Positions 1 through 9,474 of a stretch of 64,000 nucleotides of DNA are shown here, piece by piece. The stretch spans positions 682,001 through 746,000 of the forward strand of contig NZ_CP070480.1 in the NCBI RefSeq assembly GCF_016924835.1. Reading direction: 5' to 3'. Source of the stretch: Rothia sp. ZJ932. Its GTDB lineage: Bacteria; Actinomycetota; Actinomycetes; Actinomycetales; Micrococcaceae. The translations under genes and the position numbers were made by a program. Under the pieces are notes generated by a model that saw nothing but the letters and a program-made list of their open reading frames with translations, searched no databases and was not told the origin of the DNA. How positions within the stretch are numbered: position 1 is the first letter of the stretch; each line of letters begins with the position of its first letter.

Positions 1-930
1 GCTTTTGTTGCTTTGGTAAGTTGCGTTGTCACCGGTGTTGTGGGCGCTTGGTCGCAGCACAACCATCGAGTAAGCGAGCAGCTACTGGCGCGAGCTGAGT
101 TAGATAACCCGGGCGCTCAAATTTTTGACGTTACATACACCTACCGGGGAGCAGAAAACCCCGGTAACCTGCCCCTCTCCGTTCAGCGTTTTGACGACCG
201 TCCGCTGATTGATACTCGCTGCGATATTGCCGTGAGCGAAAGCTATGGGCTTGATTCCAATAACTGCCACCAGATATACACCCCCGAGGAAGAAGCTACC
301 CAAACTGTGATTGCCGTGGGTAATTCCCACATGGAGCAGTGGATAGATAACCTGCACGCTCTTGCCCAGCAATACCACTGGAACCTGCGTTTTTTGCAGT
401 ACAACGACTGCTACATGTTTGAACCCTCGGCTAATACCGGCGACCCTGGCTGCAACGAGTGGATTGGGCCAGCCAAGGCTTTTATTGATGGTGAGGCACC
501 GGATGCGGTGGTGACAGTGGGCACTGTGTCAGTGCGCGAGAACGCGGGGGAGTACCTGCCGAGCGAGCTTGAGGGGTACATTCAGCATGTGCAGGCTCAG
601 GGTATTGAGCTGGTTGCTTTGCGCGATAATCCTAGGTTCTGGGTACCTCACGCAGATTGCGAAACTCGAACAGATAGCTTGTGTGAGTATGATTCTGAGC
701 TTGCTGCCAGCGAGAACCCTCTGCAACCGTTAGCTGAACAGTACGATAATTTCTCTACTGTTGATATGACAGATGTTATTTGCCCCGAGCAGAAATGCCC
801 ATCCACCGTGGGCAACGTGTACACCTACAGAGACGATTCGCATCTGACCAAGACTTTTACCGACTCGGCACACAGCATCTTTTCTACTAGATTGCTTGCC
901 GCGCTGGGCATGGGGGCTTCTCACCTCTAG
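1..930 (+). CDS. Acyltransferase, C-terminal SGNH domain (5' partial)
   Basis: The reading frame is open from the first base, so the start lies outside the window. What remains looks like the extracytoplasmic SGNH-hydrolase half of an OafA/YrhL-type membrane O-acyltransferase: a hydrophobic stretch at the very start (end of the last membrane segment), a GNSH block carrying the nucleophile serine near residue 104, and a DDSH block near the end that supplies the Asp/His pair. Such proteins acetylate cell-surface polysaccharide or peptidoglycan; the substrate cannot be told from this piece. The protein ends 139 bases before guaB on the same strand. Family is fairly certain, exact role is not. 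Confidence 0.8.
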   Translation, partial: AFVALVSCVVTGVVGAWSQHNHRVSEQLLARAELDNPGAQIFDVTYTYRGAENPGNLPLSVQRFDDRPLIDTRCDIAVSESYGLDSNNCHQIYTPEEEATQTVIAVGNSHMEQWIDNLHALAQQYHWNLRFLQYNDCYMFEPSANTGDPGCNEWIGPAKAFIDGEAPDAVVTVGTVSVRENAGEYLPSELEGYIQHVQAQGIELVALRDNPRFWVPHADCETRTDSLCEYDSELAASENPLQPLAEQYDNFSTVDMTDVICPEQKCPSTVGNVYTYRDDSHLTKTFTDSAHSIFSTRLLAALGMGASHL

Positions 931-1054
931 CGTCGTCGGTGGCAGATAGTTCAACACACCCGCTGAAGCTCAAGACAGTGCAGCTAAGGTCATGCCCCGG
1001 TATGATGAGACTAAGACTGTAATCGTGCCGGTTTTCCTGCGCGTGCCCCTTTGA

Positions 1055-2587
<1,533 letters not shown>

Positions 2588-2676
2588 GGCAGTAGCCCTC
2601 ACTTTGTGCGCCCGCCCGCTGCTCGTATAGGCGTGGCGGTGAGCGGGGCAGTATTGAGGTCAGAAAGGAAAACCGC

Positions 2677-3804
2677 GTGAGCGATATTCAAATTGGCATG
2701 TCAAAACGTGCCCGCCGCACTTACTCACTGGACGATATTGCTCTGGTGCCTAGCCGTCGTACCCGTGATGCGTCAGATGTCGATACCTCTTGGCAGATTG
2801 ATGCTTTCAAATTCGACACCCCGATTTTGGGTGCTCCTATGGACTCGGTGATGTCACCGGCAACCGCTATAGCTCTGGGTGAGCTTGGCGGTTTGGGAGT
2901 GTTGAACCTGGAGGGTCTGTGGACTCGCTACGAAGACCCCCAGCCTCTGCTGGATGAGATTACAGCTATCTCCTCTGAAGATTCCACGGTGGCGACCTCT
3001 CGGATGCAGCAGATTTACGATGAGCCCATAAAGCCTGAGCTTATTAGCGCTCGTTTAGAAGAGATGCGTGATGCTGGCGTGATTGTTGCCGGTTCGCTGA
3101 CCCCGCAGAACATTCAGGAACACTACGAGACCGTGCTCAAAGCCGGCGTCGATATCTTTGTTATTCGTGGCACTACCGTTTCTGCTCAGCACGTGTCGAA
3201 GAACCGCGAACCGCTAGATCTCAAGAAGTTCATTTACGAGCTCGATGTGCCGGTGATCGTTGGTGGCGTTGCGGGCTACACTCCGGCGATGCACCTGATG
3301 CGTACTGGCGCTGCGGGCGTCCTGGTTGGTTTTGGCGGCGGTTCTGCTATAACTACCCGCCGCGGCCTGGGCATTCACGCGGCGATGGCAACTGCTATTT
3401 CTGATGTTGCTGCTGCGCGTTCAGACTACTTGGATGAATCAGGCGGACGCTATGTTCATGTGATTGCTGATGGCGGTTTGGGTCGCTCAGGCGATATGGT
3501 CAAGGCTTTGGCTCTTGGCGCTGACGCTGTGATGATTGGTGCTCCCCTGGCGCGTGCTGAAGAGGCACCGGGCAAGGGCTTGTACTGGGGCAATGAGGCA
3601 CACAGCCCCGAGTACCCTCGCGGCATCCGTACTCCTTTGGGCACTGTTGGTCCCCTACAAGAAGTTCTCTACGGTCCTTCTCACCACGTCGATGGTACTT
3701 CGAACATCGTGGGCGGGCTTAAGCGTGCTATGGCAACCTGCGGCTACACTGACCTGAAATCATTCCAGCGTTCAGAGGTTACGCTGACCCCGTACACCGC
3801 TTAG
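2677..3804 (+). CDS. guaB3: GuaB3 family IMP dehydrogenase-like protein
   Basis: A 375-residue paralogue of IMP dehydrogenase without CBS domains, of the actinobacterial GuaB3 type. The barrel is recognisable (GAPMDSVMSP, HVIADGGLGRSGD). At the position of the catalytic loop it reads VGFGGGSAITTRR (about 217-229), so the cysteine of GuaB is absent; this is also my recollection of other GuaB3 proteins. It may therefore carry out a different reaction, such as GMP-reductase-like chemistry, rather than IMP oxidation. The GTG start is preceded by AGAAAGGA. It follows guaB by 89 bases and is closed by the hairpin at 3841. Confidence 0.9.
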   Translation: MSDIQIGMSKRARRTYSLDDIALVPSRRTRDASDVDTSWQIDAFKFDTPILGAPMDSVMSPATAIALGELGGLGVLNLEGLWTRYEDPQPLLDEITAISSEDSTVATSRMQQIYDEPIKPELISARLEEMRDAGVIVAGSLTPQNIQEHYETVLKAGVDIFVIRGTTVSAQHVSKNREPLDLKKFIYELDVPVIVGGVAGYTPAMHLMRTGAAGVLVGFGGGSAITTRRGLGIHAAMATAISDVAAARSDYLDESGGRYVHVIADGGLGRSGDMVKALALGADAVMIGAPLARAEEAPGKGLYWGNEAHSPEYPRGIRTPLGTVGPLQEVLYGPSHHVDGTSNIVGGLKRAMATCGYTDLKSFQRSEVTLTPYTA

Positions 3805-3840
3805 GGAACCTGGCTGTAAATACCCCGTTTGAAGAAAATT

Positions 3841-3886
3841 CCCCGCTTACTATAGTTGAGCTCTCAACAGTAGGCGGGGATTTTTT
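3841..3886 (+). terminator. Terminator after guaB3
   Basis: An imperfect stem (CCCCGCTTACTATAGTTGAG against CTCAACAGTAGGCGGGG) followed directly by a run of six T. It closes the guaB-guaB3 unit before the SURF1 gene. Confidence 0.8.
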
Positions 3887-3912
3887 CCTTAAAAAAGCGA
3901 TAGGGTAGAAAG

Positions 3913-4887
3913 GTGATAAAACAGGCTCTTACCCCGCGCTGGCTCGGTTTCTTGGCGTTAGTTCTTGCGCTCGTGACCGCGTTCGTCATGCTTTCTGCTT
4001 GGCAGCTCAACGCATCGATTTCTAACCGTGTGTACGCTGACCCTGATAAAGATAGGGTGCGCGCTTACACGGAGGTGATGAAAGCGAATGCTCCGTTGAT
4101 TGCGCGAGAATCAGATACCGTGGTGAAGGCAACAGGTAGCTACGTGCCAGGGTCTTCGTATTTAGTAGCCAATCATTATGACGGGGATCAGCGCGGGTAT
4201 TGGGTGGTGAGCCAGTTTGTGCCCGAGGACGGTCAGCAAGTTGAGCTGGCTACCTCCAGCGCTACGCGTAGCATTGCTGTTGCCCGTGCCTGGGTTGCGA
4301 CGGCGGATGATGTACCTGCTGAGCCTGTAGGAAAGATTACTGTGGCAGGGCGCGTAGTACCCAATGAAGCCCCCGTACGTTCAAATTCTCTGGAGGGTGA
4401 GGGGGAGCGCGTCCTGGGGTCTGTAGCGACTGCCTACCTTAGTAATTTGTGGCAGGTGCCCCTTTACTCTTCTATTCTTACCGCTGCCACTGAGGTGCCG
4501 CAGGGCGAAGAACTTCTACTGACCGATGAGGGAACTATCGTAGCGGACGCCACGATTATAGGTGCTCACGAGAATGTCCGCCCTGTTAAACCGCACCAGG
4601 TTGAAGATGCCAGCTTCAATTGGCTCAATATCTTTTACTCTCTGGAGTGGATAGTTTTTGCAGGCTTTGCTCTTTATCTATGGTGGCGTATGCTCAAAGA
4701 TTCCGTAGAGAAACAGGAAGATCCCGCCCAATATTTTGAGTACGACGGCGAATATTTCAAAGATGAAGAGAGCGGTCGCTACTATTACTGGGACCCCGCG
4801 GATCAAAAATATTATTTCTTTGATGAGGTACCAGGTGTAACAACCTCAACGTCTTTGGGTGTTTCTAACCCGCATTATCGAGCATAA
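3913..4887 (+). CDS. SURF1 family cytochrome oxidase biogenesis protein
   Basis: SURF1/Shy1 proteins help assemble the aa3-type cytochrome c oxidase in the membrane. The 324-residue product has the family plan: an N-terminal transmembrane segment (about 11-32), a periplasmic-side domain, and a second transmembrane segment (about 238-258). Behind it is a tail of about 65 residues that is unusually acidic and aromatic, with repeated Tyr/Phe/Trp and Asp/Glu. The GTG start has a good GTAGAAAGG site 3 bases upstream. It is 23 bases upstream of the DUF3817 gene and probably cotranscribed with it and perhaps guaA. Confidence 0.88.
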   Translation: MIKQALTPRWLGFLALVLALVTAFVMLSAWQLNASISNRVYADPDKDRVRAYTEVMKANAPLIARESDTVVKATGSYVPGSSYLVANHYDGDQRGYWVVSQFVPEDGQQVELATSSATRSIAVARAWVATADDVPAEPVGKITVAGRVVPNEAPVRSNSLEGEGERVLGSVATAYLSNLWQVPLYSSILTAATEVPQGEELLLTDEGTIVADATIIGAHENVRPVKPHQVEDASFNWLNIFYSLEWIVFAGFALYLWWRMLKDSVEKQEDPAQYFEYDGEYFKDEESGRYYYWDPADQKYYFFDEVPGVTTSTSLGVSNPHYRA

Positions 4888-4910
4888 AACTAGCAGAAAG
4901 TGAGCCATAG

Positions 4911-5465
4911 GTGGTAGCAGATCATCAAAAACCGGTTGGTCCCGTTGAACGTACCGACGGTAAAAAAGTAACTCTTGGCGAAGGCGGAGTCAGTAACGGA
5001 CGCGGCGGTTTTACGGTGCGAAAGAAGTTTGGCGGTACCGAGTCGCAGATTAGGTCGGCGCTGACTTTCTATAAGTGGTGCGCTTGGATTTCGGGCACTT
5101 TCTTGTTGCTTCTGGTAGCTGAGATGATTTCTCGTTACGTTTTCGGTTATGACCTGGTAGCAGGTGCTACGGATGCTGCCACTGGCGAGACTGTCGCCTT
5201 GGGTTGGCTGAACCTTGAGACCGGTAACTTGACGGGCGGTCTGAACATCTCAACGTGGATTCTGATTATTCATGGTTGGTTCTACGTGATTTATCTGTTG
5301 TCGTGCCTGCGTCTGTGGTTGCTGATGCGCTGGGGTATTGCTCAGCTGATTGTGATGGCTCTGGGCGGTGTGGTGCCCTTCCTCTCTTTCATCGTGGAGA
5401 AAAAGATTCACCAGGAAACTCTTGCCTTAGTGGAAGCTAATCCGCAGGCGCTTAAACGCTACTAG
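4911..5465 (+). CDS. DUF3817 integral membrane protein
   Basis: A 184-residue membrane protein of the DUF3817 family, which occurs next to SURF1 and guaA in many actinobacteria. The first 50 residues are polar and glycine-rich. Three hydrophobic segments follow (about 60-80, 110-130 and 137-160), with the typical HGWFYVIYL stretch in the second. No catalytic motif is visible and no function is known to me. The GTG start follows AGAAAGTGAG. Its conserved place beside SURF1 suggests a respiratory or membrane role, but that is inference. Confidence 0.85.
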   Translation: MVADHQKPVGPVERTDGKKVTLGEGGVSNGRGGFTVRKKFGGTESQIRSALTFYKWCAWISGTFLLLLVAEMISRYVFGYDLVAGATDAATGETVALGWLNLETGNLTGGLNISTWILIIHGWFYVIYLLSCLRLWLLMRWGIAQLIVMALGGVVPFLSFIVEKKIHQETLALVEANPQALKRY

Positions 5466-5588
5466 GAGCCTCGACTCCTGGTAGCTTGCGGTTACTGCAT
5501 CTTGTGGTGTTGTAGCTTAGAATTGTTTTATCCATGTTTGAGCGGTTGTAACGCTTGAACGCAACTCATTGACACTAAGGCAAAACAA

Positions 5589-7181
5589 GTGACCAACGCA
5601 GAAAATACCGTTGAGCTCAAAGAGCGCCCGGTACTTGTTGTTGACTACGGTGCACAGTACGCGCAGCTGATTGCTCGCCGCGTCCGTGAAGCCGGAGTTT
5701 ACTCCGAAATCGTTCCTCACACCATGTCTACCGAGAAGATGCTGGCTAAAAACCCGGCTGCTGTGATTCTCTCGGGTGGCCCCTCATCGGTTTATGCTGA
5801 GGGCGCTCCTTCTGGTGATATTGCTCTGTTTGAGGCAGGTATTCCTGTCTTCGGCATTTGCTACGGGTTTCAGGTGATGGCTCATACTTTGGGCGGCACC
5901 GTTGCACAGACTGGTTTGAGTGAGTTTGGCGCAACTGATGCGACTTTGTGCGCTGCCGATTCGTCGTTCTTGACGGGTACCCCGCAGACTCAGAACGTGT
6001 GGATGTCACACGGTGACTCTGTAACTGAGGCACCTGAAGGCTTCACCGTGTTGGCACAGACCCCCGGTGCTCAGGTTGCGGCGTTCGTTAATACCGAGCG
6101 TAAGTTCGGTGGCGTGCAGTGGCACCCTGAGGTGAAGCACTCTGATTACGGTCAGGTTGCTTTAGAGAACTTCTTGTTCAACGTGGCTGGTTTGGAGAAG
6201 TCCTGGTCAACGGGCAACATCATTGAGGAACAGGTCGCGAAGATTCGCGAGCAGGTTGGTAGTGACCGCGTTATTTGTGCTCTTTCGGGCGGCGTTGATT
6301 CTTCTGTTGCTGCTGCGCTGGTTCATAAGGCTGTGGGTGATCAGCTGACCTGCTTCTTCATTGATCATGGTTTGTTGCGTGAGGGTGAACGTGAGCAGGT
6401 TGAGAATGATTACGCATCGACTATGGGCATTAAGATTGTGACCATTGATGAGTCGGAGCGTTTCTTGGACGCTTTGGCTGGCACCACTGATCCTGAGACT
6501 AAGCGTAAGGCGATTGGTCGCGAGTTTATTCGTTCTTTTGAGTCTGCTCAACGCAAGCTGATTGAGGAGGCTTCAGAGGACGGCGGCGATATTAAGTTCT
6601 TGGTTCAGGGTACTTTGTACCCGGATGTTGTTGAGTCGGGTGGCGGTGAGGGCGCCGCTAATATCAAGTCTCACCACAATGTGGGTGGTTTGCCTGAGGA
6701 TATGACTTTTGAGCTGGTGGAGCCGTTGCGTACCCTTTTCAAGGATGAGGTGCGTGCGATTGGTCGTGAGCTTGGTGTGCCTGAGAAGATTGTGGCGCGT
6801 CAGCCGTTCCCTGGCCCCGGTTTGGGTATTCGCATTATTGGTGAGGTGACTCGTGAGCGCCTTGATATTTTGCGTGCGGCGGATGCGGTTGCTCGTGAGG
6901 AGCTGACTGCTGCTGGCTTGGATGAAGAGATTTGGCAGTGCCCTGTGGTGTTGTTGGCTGATGTTCGTTCGGTGGGTGTGCAGGGTGATGGTCGTACGTA
7001 TGGTCATCCGATTGTGTTGCGTCCGGTGTCGTCTGAGGATGCGATGACGGCGGACTGGACGCGTATGCCGTACGATGTGCTGGCGAAGATTTCGAATCGT
7101 ATTACGAATGAGGTTCGTGAAGTTAACCGTGTGGTTTTGGATGTGACGTCGAAGCCGCCGGGAACGATTGAATGGGAATAA
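5589..7181 (+). CDS. guaA: GMP synthase (glutamine-hydrolysing)
   Basis: Converts XMP, glutamine and ATP to GMP, completing the pathway begun by guaB. The 530-residue protein shows a class I glutamine amidotransferase domain with nucleophile Cys91 in FGICYGFQ and the WHPE motif for His/Glu. Next comes the ATP-pyrophosphatase domain with the P-loop ALSGGVDSS, then the C-terminal dimerisation domain ending in PPGTIEWE. The GTG start sits behind a weak CACTAAGGC site; its product begins [17 protein letters not shown]. The last codons overlap the first terminator stem. Identification is secure. Confidence 0.98.
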   Translation: MTNAENTVELKERPVLVVDYGAQYAQLIARRVREAGVYSEIVPHTMSTEKMLAKNPAAVILSGGPSSVYAEGAPSGDIALFEAGIPVFGICYGFQVMAHTLGGTVAQTGLSEFGATDATLCAADSSFLTGTPQTQNVWMSHGDSVTEAPEGFTVLAQTPGAQVAAFVNTERKFGGVQWHPEVKHSDYGQVALENFLFNVAGLEKSWSTGNIIEEQVAKIREQVGSDRVICALSGGVDSSVAAALVHKAVGDQLTCFFIDHGLLREGEREQVENDYASTMGIKIVTIDESERFLDALAGTTDPETKRKAIGREFIRSFESAQRKLIEEASEDGGDIKFLVQGTLYPDVVESGGGEGAANIKSHHNVGGLPEDMTFELVEPLRTLFKDEVRAIGRELGVPEKIVARQPFPGPGLGIRIIGEVTRERLDILRAADAVAREELTAAGLDEEIWQCPVVLLADVRSVGVQGDGRTYGHPIVLRPVSSEDAMTADWTRMPYDVLAKISNRITNEVREVNRVVLDVTSKPPGTIEWE

Positions 7182-7225
7182 AAGCAATTTTCGGCCAGTG
7201 GCCGAAACAAAAATTGCTTTTATTG
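7180..7225 (+). terminator. guaA terminator hairpin
   Basis: The 12-bp arms AAAAGCAATTTT / AAAATTGCTTTT flank an inner CGGCCA/TGGCCG stem, and the right arm ends in TTTTATT. It begins within the guaA stop codon. The A-rich left side could also let it act on the opposite strand. Confidence 0.8.
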
Positions 7226-7255
7226 ATGCCGAGCACAGCGAAGCGGCGAGGCTAG

Positions 7256-7290
7256 AAGGGGGTCGGCGTGAGCCGACTCCTTTTGTTTTG
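7256..7290 (+). terminator. Second terminator behind guaA
   Basis: AAGGGGGTCGGC pairs with GCCGACTCCTT across a GTGA loop and is followed by TTTGTTTTG. It is a classical intrinsic terminator placed 75 bases after the guaA stop, so readthrough past the first hairpin would be caught here. Confidence 0.75.
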
Positions 7291-7327
7291 TTCAGTTTTT
7301 CTGATTCTGTCGGTCTAGTTATCTATT

Positions 7328-7390
7328 GGTGACCGCCAAAAGTAATGCTGACCGCTAGATGTACGGTCAGCATTACTTTTGGCGGTCACC
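7328..7390. repeat. Perfect 27-bp inverted repeat
   Basis: The left arm at 7328-7354 (starting GGTGACCGCCAAAAG) and the right arm at 7364-7390 are exact reverse complements across a 9-base spacer. Neither arm is followed by a T-run, so it is not an ordinary terminator. The motif TGACCG occurs at both ends of each arm. It may be a dispersed palindromic element or a small miniature transposon-like unit. Confidence 0.85.
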
Positions 7391-7422
7391 CCCTACTTCT
7401 GATGGTCACTTCTGAGTAGGGG
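7390..7422. repeat. Hairpin CCCCTACT / AGTAGGGG
   Basis: An 8-bp stem with a 17-base loop, directly abutting the 27-bp palindrome. The loop contains GGTCAC, an echo of the neighbouring palindrome's TGACC motif. The right arm is followed by AAAA. Confidence 0.5.
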
Positions 7423-7430
7423 AAAACCGT

Positions 7431-7463
7431 AAGGCCTCGCTCCTAGTGAAGGGGCGAGGCCTT
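7431..7463. terminator. Hairpin between convergent guaA and alpha-glucosidase genes
   Basis: AAGGCCTCGCTCC pairs with GGGGCGAGGCCTT with one G-T pair. The T-run on the plus side is weak (TTTGG), but its place in a convergent junction fits a bidirectional terminator. A further hairpin, GCTTTACGGT / ACCGTAAAGC, lies at 7512-7546. I see no gene in 7182-7644. Confidence 0.55.
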
Positions 7464-7644
7464 TGGCATCCTTTTTATGAGTGTCTTCTCATACATTCAC
7501 ACCGGATGGTTGCTTTACGGTAGTCATGGGGATTTCACCGTAAAGCTGCTCGTGGTACGAGTTAGGGAAGTCCCCTACTACGAGTCATCTTATTTTAGGT
7601 GGTTTTTGCGGGTTTACCAAGGTTTTTGCGCGTAATGGTGGTTG

Positions 7645-9375
7645 TTAGTTGCTAAGGACTTTATAAACCTTCGCCTCATAGGGGCGCAGCGTTTGGTGGG
7701 CATCATCTGAGTAGTTGCTGATGACCAGCTGGGGGTTGTGCGCTGCGAGCTCGTAGGTTCGCTCTTGTTCCTGGTCGGTGAAGTTAGCGATAATAAGTAG
7801 CTTTTCGCCGTTGTCCGCGTGACGTTCGTAGGCGTAGACATCGGCGTCCTCTGTATCGAGGGGGACGAAGGTGCCGTAGACCATATGCTCTTTGAGTTCA
7901 CCGCGGCGGAGCTTGATGAGCTGCTGATAGTAAGCAAAGACCGAGTTTTCGCGGTCTTGGGCATCGGCTGCGTTGACAGTGGGGTAGTTATCGTTAAGAC
8001 CGATCCAGGGCTCAATGGTGGAAAATCCTGCGTATTCTGTTGAATCCCACTGAACAGGTGTGCGTGCGTTATCGCGTCCCTTGGCGTAGATAAGTTCCAT
8101 GGCTTGCTCGTGAGTGAGAGTGCCCTGCTCGGTCACCATGTCGTGGTAGAAGTTGATAGAATCAAGGTCTTTGTAGTCCTCGATGCTATCGAACTGTACA
8201 TTGGTCATGCCGATTTCTTCGCCCTGGTAAATGTAGGGGGTGCCCTGCATGAAGTGAAGGACGGTGGCAAGCATCTTGGCGGAGAGCTCACGGTATTCTT
8301 CGGCATCGTTGCCGAAGCGGGAAACAACGCGGGGCTGGTCATGATTGTTCCAGTAGAGCGAACCCCACGCTTTGCCTGCGAGCTCAGTTTGCCATGAATT
8401 GAGAATTTCTTTGAGCTCGCGCAGATCGAATTTTTGTAGGGACCATTTGCCCATGCCAGCTTCGGGGTCTGAGTCTACGCCCATGTGCTCGAAGTGGAAG
8501 ATCATGTGCAGCTCATCAGATTCGAAACCTGCGTACTGGATGGCTTCGGCGGGTGGGGTTGCACTCATCTCGCCAACAGTCATGCAGTCATAGTGCGAGA
8601 AGGCTTCGCGGTTCATTTCGTGCATCCATTCGTGTACCCTGGTACCGTTTTCGATCACAAAGGGAATGGACGAGCTGTGCTTGGCGGGGTCTACGGAGGG
8701 GTCATCGGGTAGACCCTCGGGCTTGGAGATGATGTTGATGGCGTCCAGGCGGAATCCGTCGATGCCCTTATCTAACCACCAGCGGGTCATCTCGTAGATA
8801 GCTTCGCGTACCTTTGGGTTCTCCCAGTTGAGGTCTGGCTGCTTTTTGGAGAACATGTGCAGGTACCACTGGTCGGTGGTTTCATCGTATTCCCAGGCTC
8901 GTCCGCCGAATTCTGAGCCCCAGTTATTGGGAGGCAGCGGATTACCGTTCTCATCGGTGCCTGAAGAATCGCGCCAGTAGTAGAAATCGCGGTAGGGGTT
9001 GTCTTTGGATGAACGGGACTGCACAAACCATTCGTGTTCGTCTGAGGTGTGGTTGGCAACCATGTCCATGAGGATCTTAATGCCGTTGTCATGAGCGGTG
9101 GTGAGCAAGCGATCGAAGTCGTTCATGGTGCCGAATTCGGTCATGATGGCGTGGTAGTCGCTGATATCGTAGCCCATATCGTCGTTCGGTGAGCCGAAAA
9201 CGGGGGAGAGCCAAATGACGTTGATGCCGAGTTCCGCGAGGTAAGGAATGCGGGAGGTGATGCCGGGGATATCACCGATGCCATCGCCATTTGAATCCTG
9301 GAATGAGCGGGGCCAGATTTGGTAGACGACTGCTTCTTTCCACCACTGTTTACCTGCGTTTGAAGTGTGAGCCAC
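7645..9375 (-). CDS. GH13 alpha-glucosidase (maltase-like type)
   Basis: Hydrolyses terminal alpha-glucosidic bonds of short malto-oligosaccharides in the cytoplasm. The GTG at 9375 is chosen because GAAAGGAAG lies just upstream; an in-frame extension to 9447 lacks a ribosome site. The resulting 576 residues show the GH13 (subfamily 31-like) barrel with nucleophile Asp211 in GFRLDAIN, acid Glu269 in TVGEM, and Asp346 in NNHDQPR. The residue after the nucleophile is Ala. In this family Ala or Thr there goes with alpha-1,4 preference and Val with alpha-1,6. It lies 99 bases behind its paralogue, with a hairpin in the gap. Confidence 0.93.
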   Translation of the reverse strand: MAHTSNAGKQWWKEAVVYQIWPRSFQDSNGDGIGDIPGITSRIPYLAELGINVIWLSPVFGSPNDDMGYDISDYHAIMTEFGTMNDFDRLLTTAHDNGIKILMDMVANHTSDEHEWFVQSRSSKDNPYRDFYYWRDSSGTDENGNPLPPNNWGSEFGGRAWEYDETTDQWYLHMFSKKQPDLNWENPKVREAIYEMTRWWLDKGIDGFRLDAINIISKPEGLPDDPSVDPAKHSSSIPFVIENGTRVHEWMHEMNREAFSHYDCMTVGEMSATPPAEAIQYAGFESDELHMIFHFEHMGVDSDPEAGMGKWSLQKFDLRELKEILNSWQTELAGKAWGSLYWNNHDQPRVVSRFGNDAEEYRELSAKMLATVLHFMQGTPYIYQGEEIGMTNVQFDSIEDYKDLDSINFYHDMVTEQGTLTHEQAMELIYAKGRDNARTPVQWDSTEYAGFSTIEPWIGLNDNYPTVNAADAQDRENSVFAYYQQLIKLRRGELKEHMVYGTFVPLDTEDADVYAYERHADNGEKLLIIANFTDQEQERTYELAAHNPQLVISNYSDDAHQTLRPYEAKVYKVLSN

Positions 9376-9427
9376 GGGGTCTTCCTTTCGAAGAAGAGAG
9401 TAAGAGCTAAAAGCAGAAAATAAGAAG

Positions 9428-9462
9428 TCTCCGGGGCAGGGTCTCATACACTGCCCCGGAGA
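9428..9462 (-). terminator. Intergenic hairpin between the two alpha-glucosidase genes
   Basis: A perfect 12-bp stem (TCTCCGGGGCAG / CTGCCCCGGAGA) with an 11-base loop. Read on the minus strand it is followed by a T-rich stretch, so it could terminate part of the transcripts leaving the upstream alpha-glucosidase or protect the 3' end of that message. Confidence 0.7.
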
Positions 9463-9474
9463 TGAAGGTAGGGT

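Noticed and set aside
5501-5588. Possible purine riboswitch before guaA
   Set aside because: The leader is short and lacks the conserved junction core of the guanine riboswitch.
6573-7187. Long minus-strand open frame of 204 codons opposite guaA
   Set aside because: It lies antisense to guaA, its product is low-complexity (Arg/Thr/Asn/His repeats), and it has no start signals. It is a shadow of guaA codon use.
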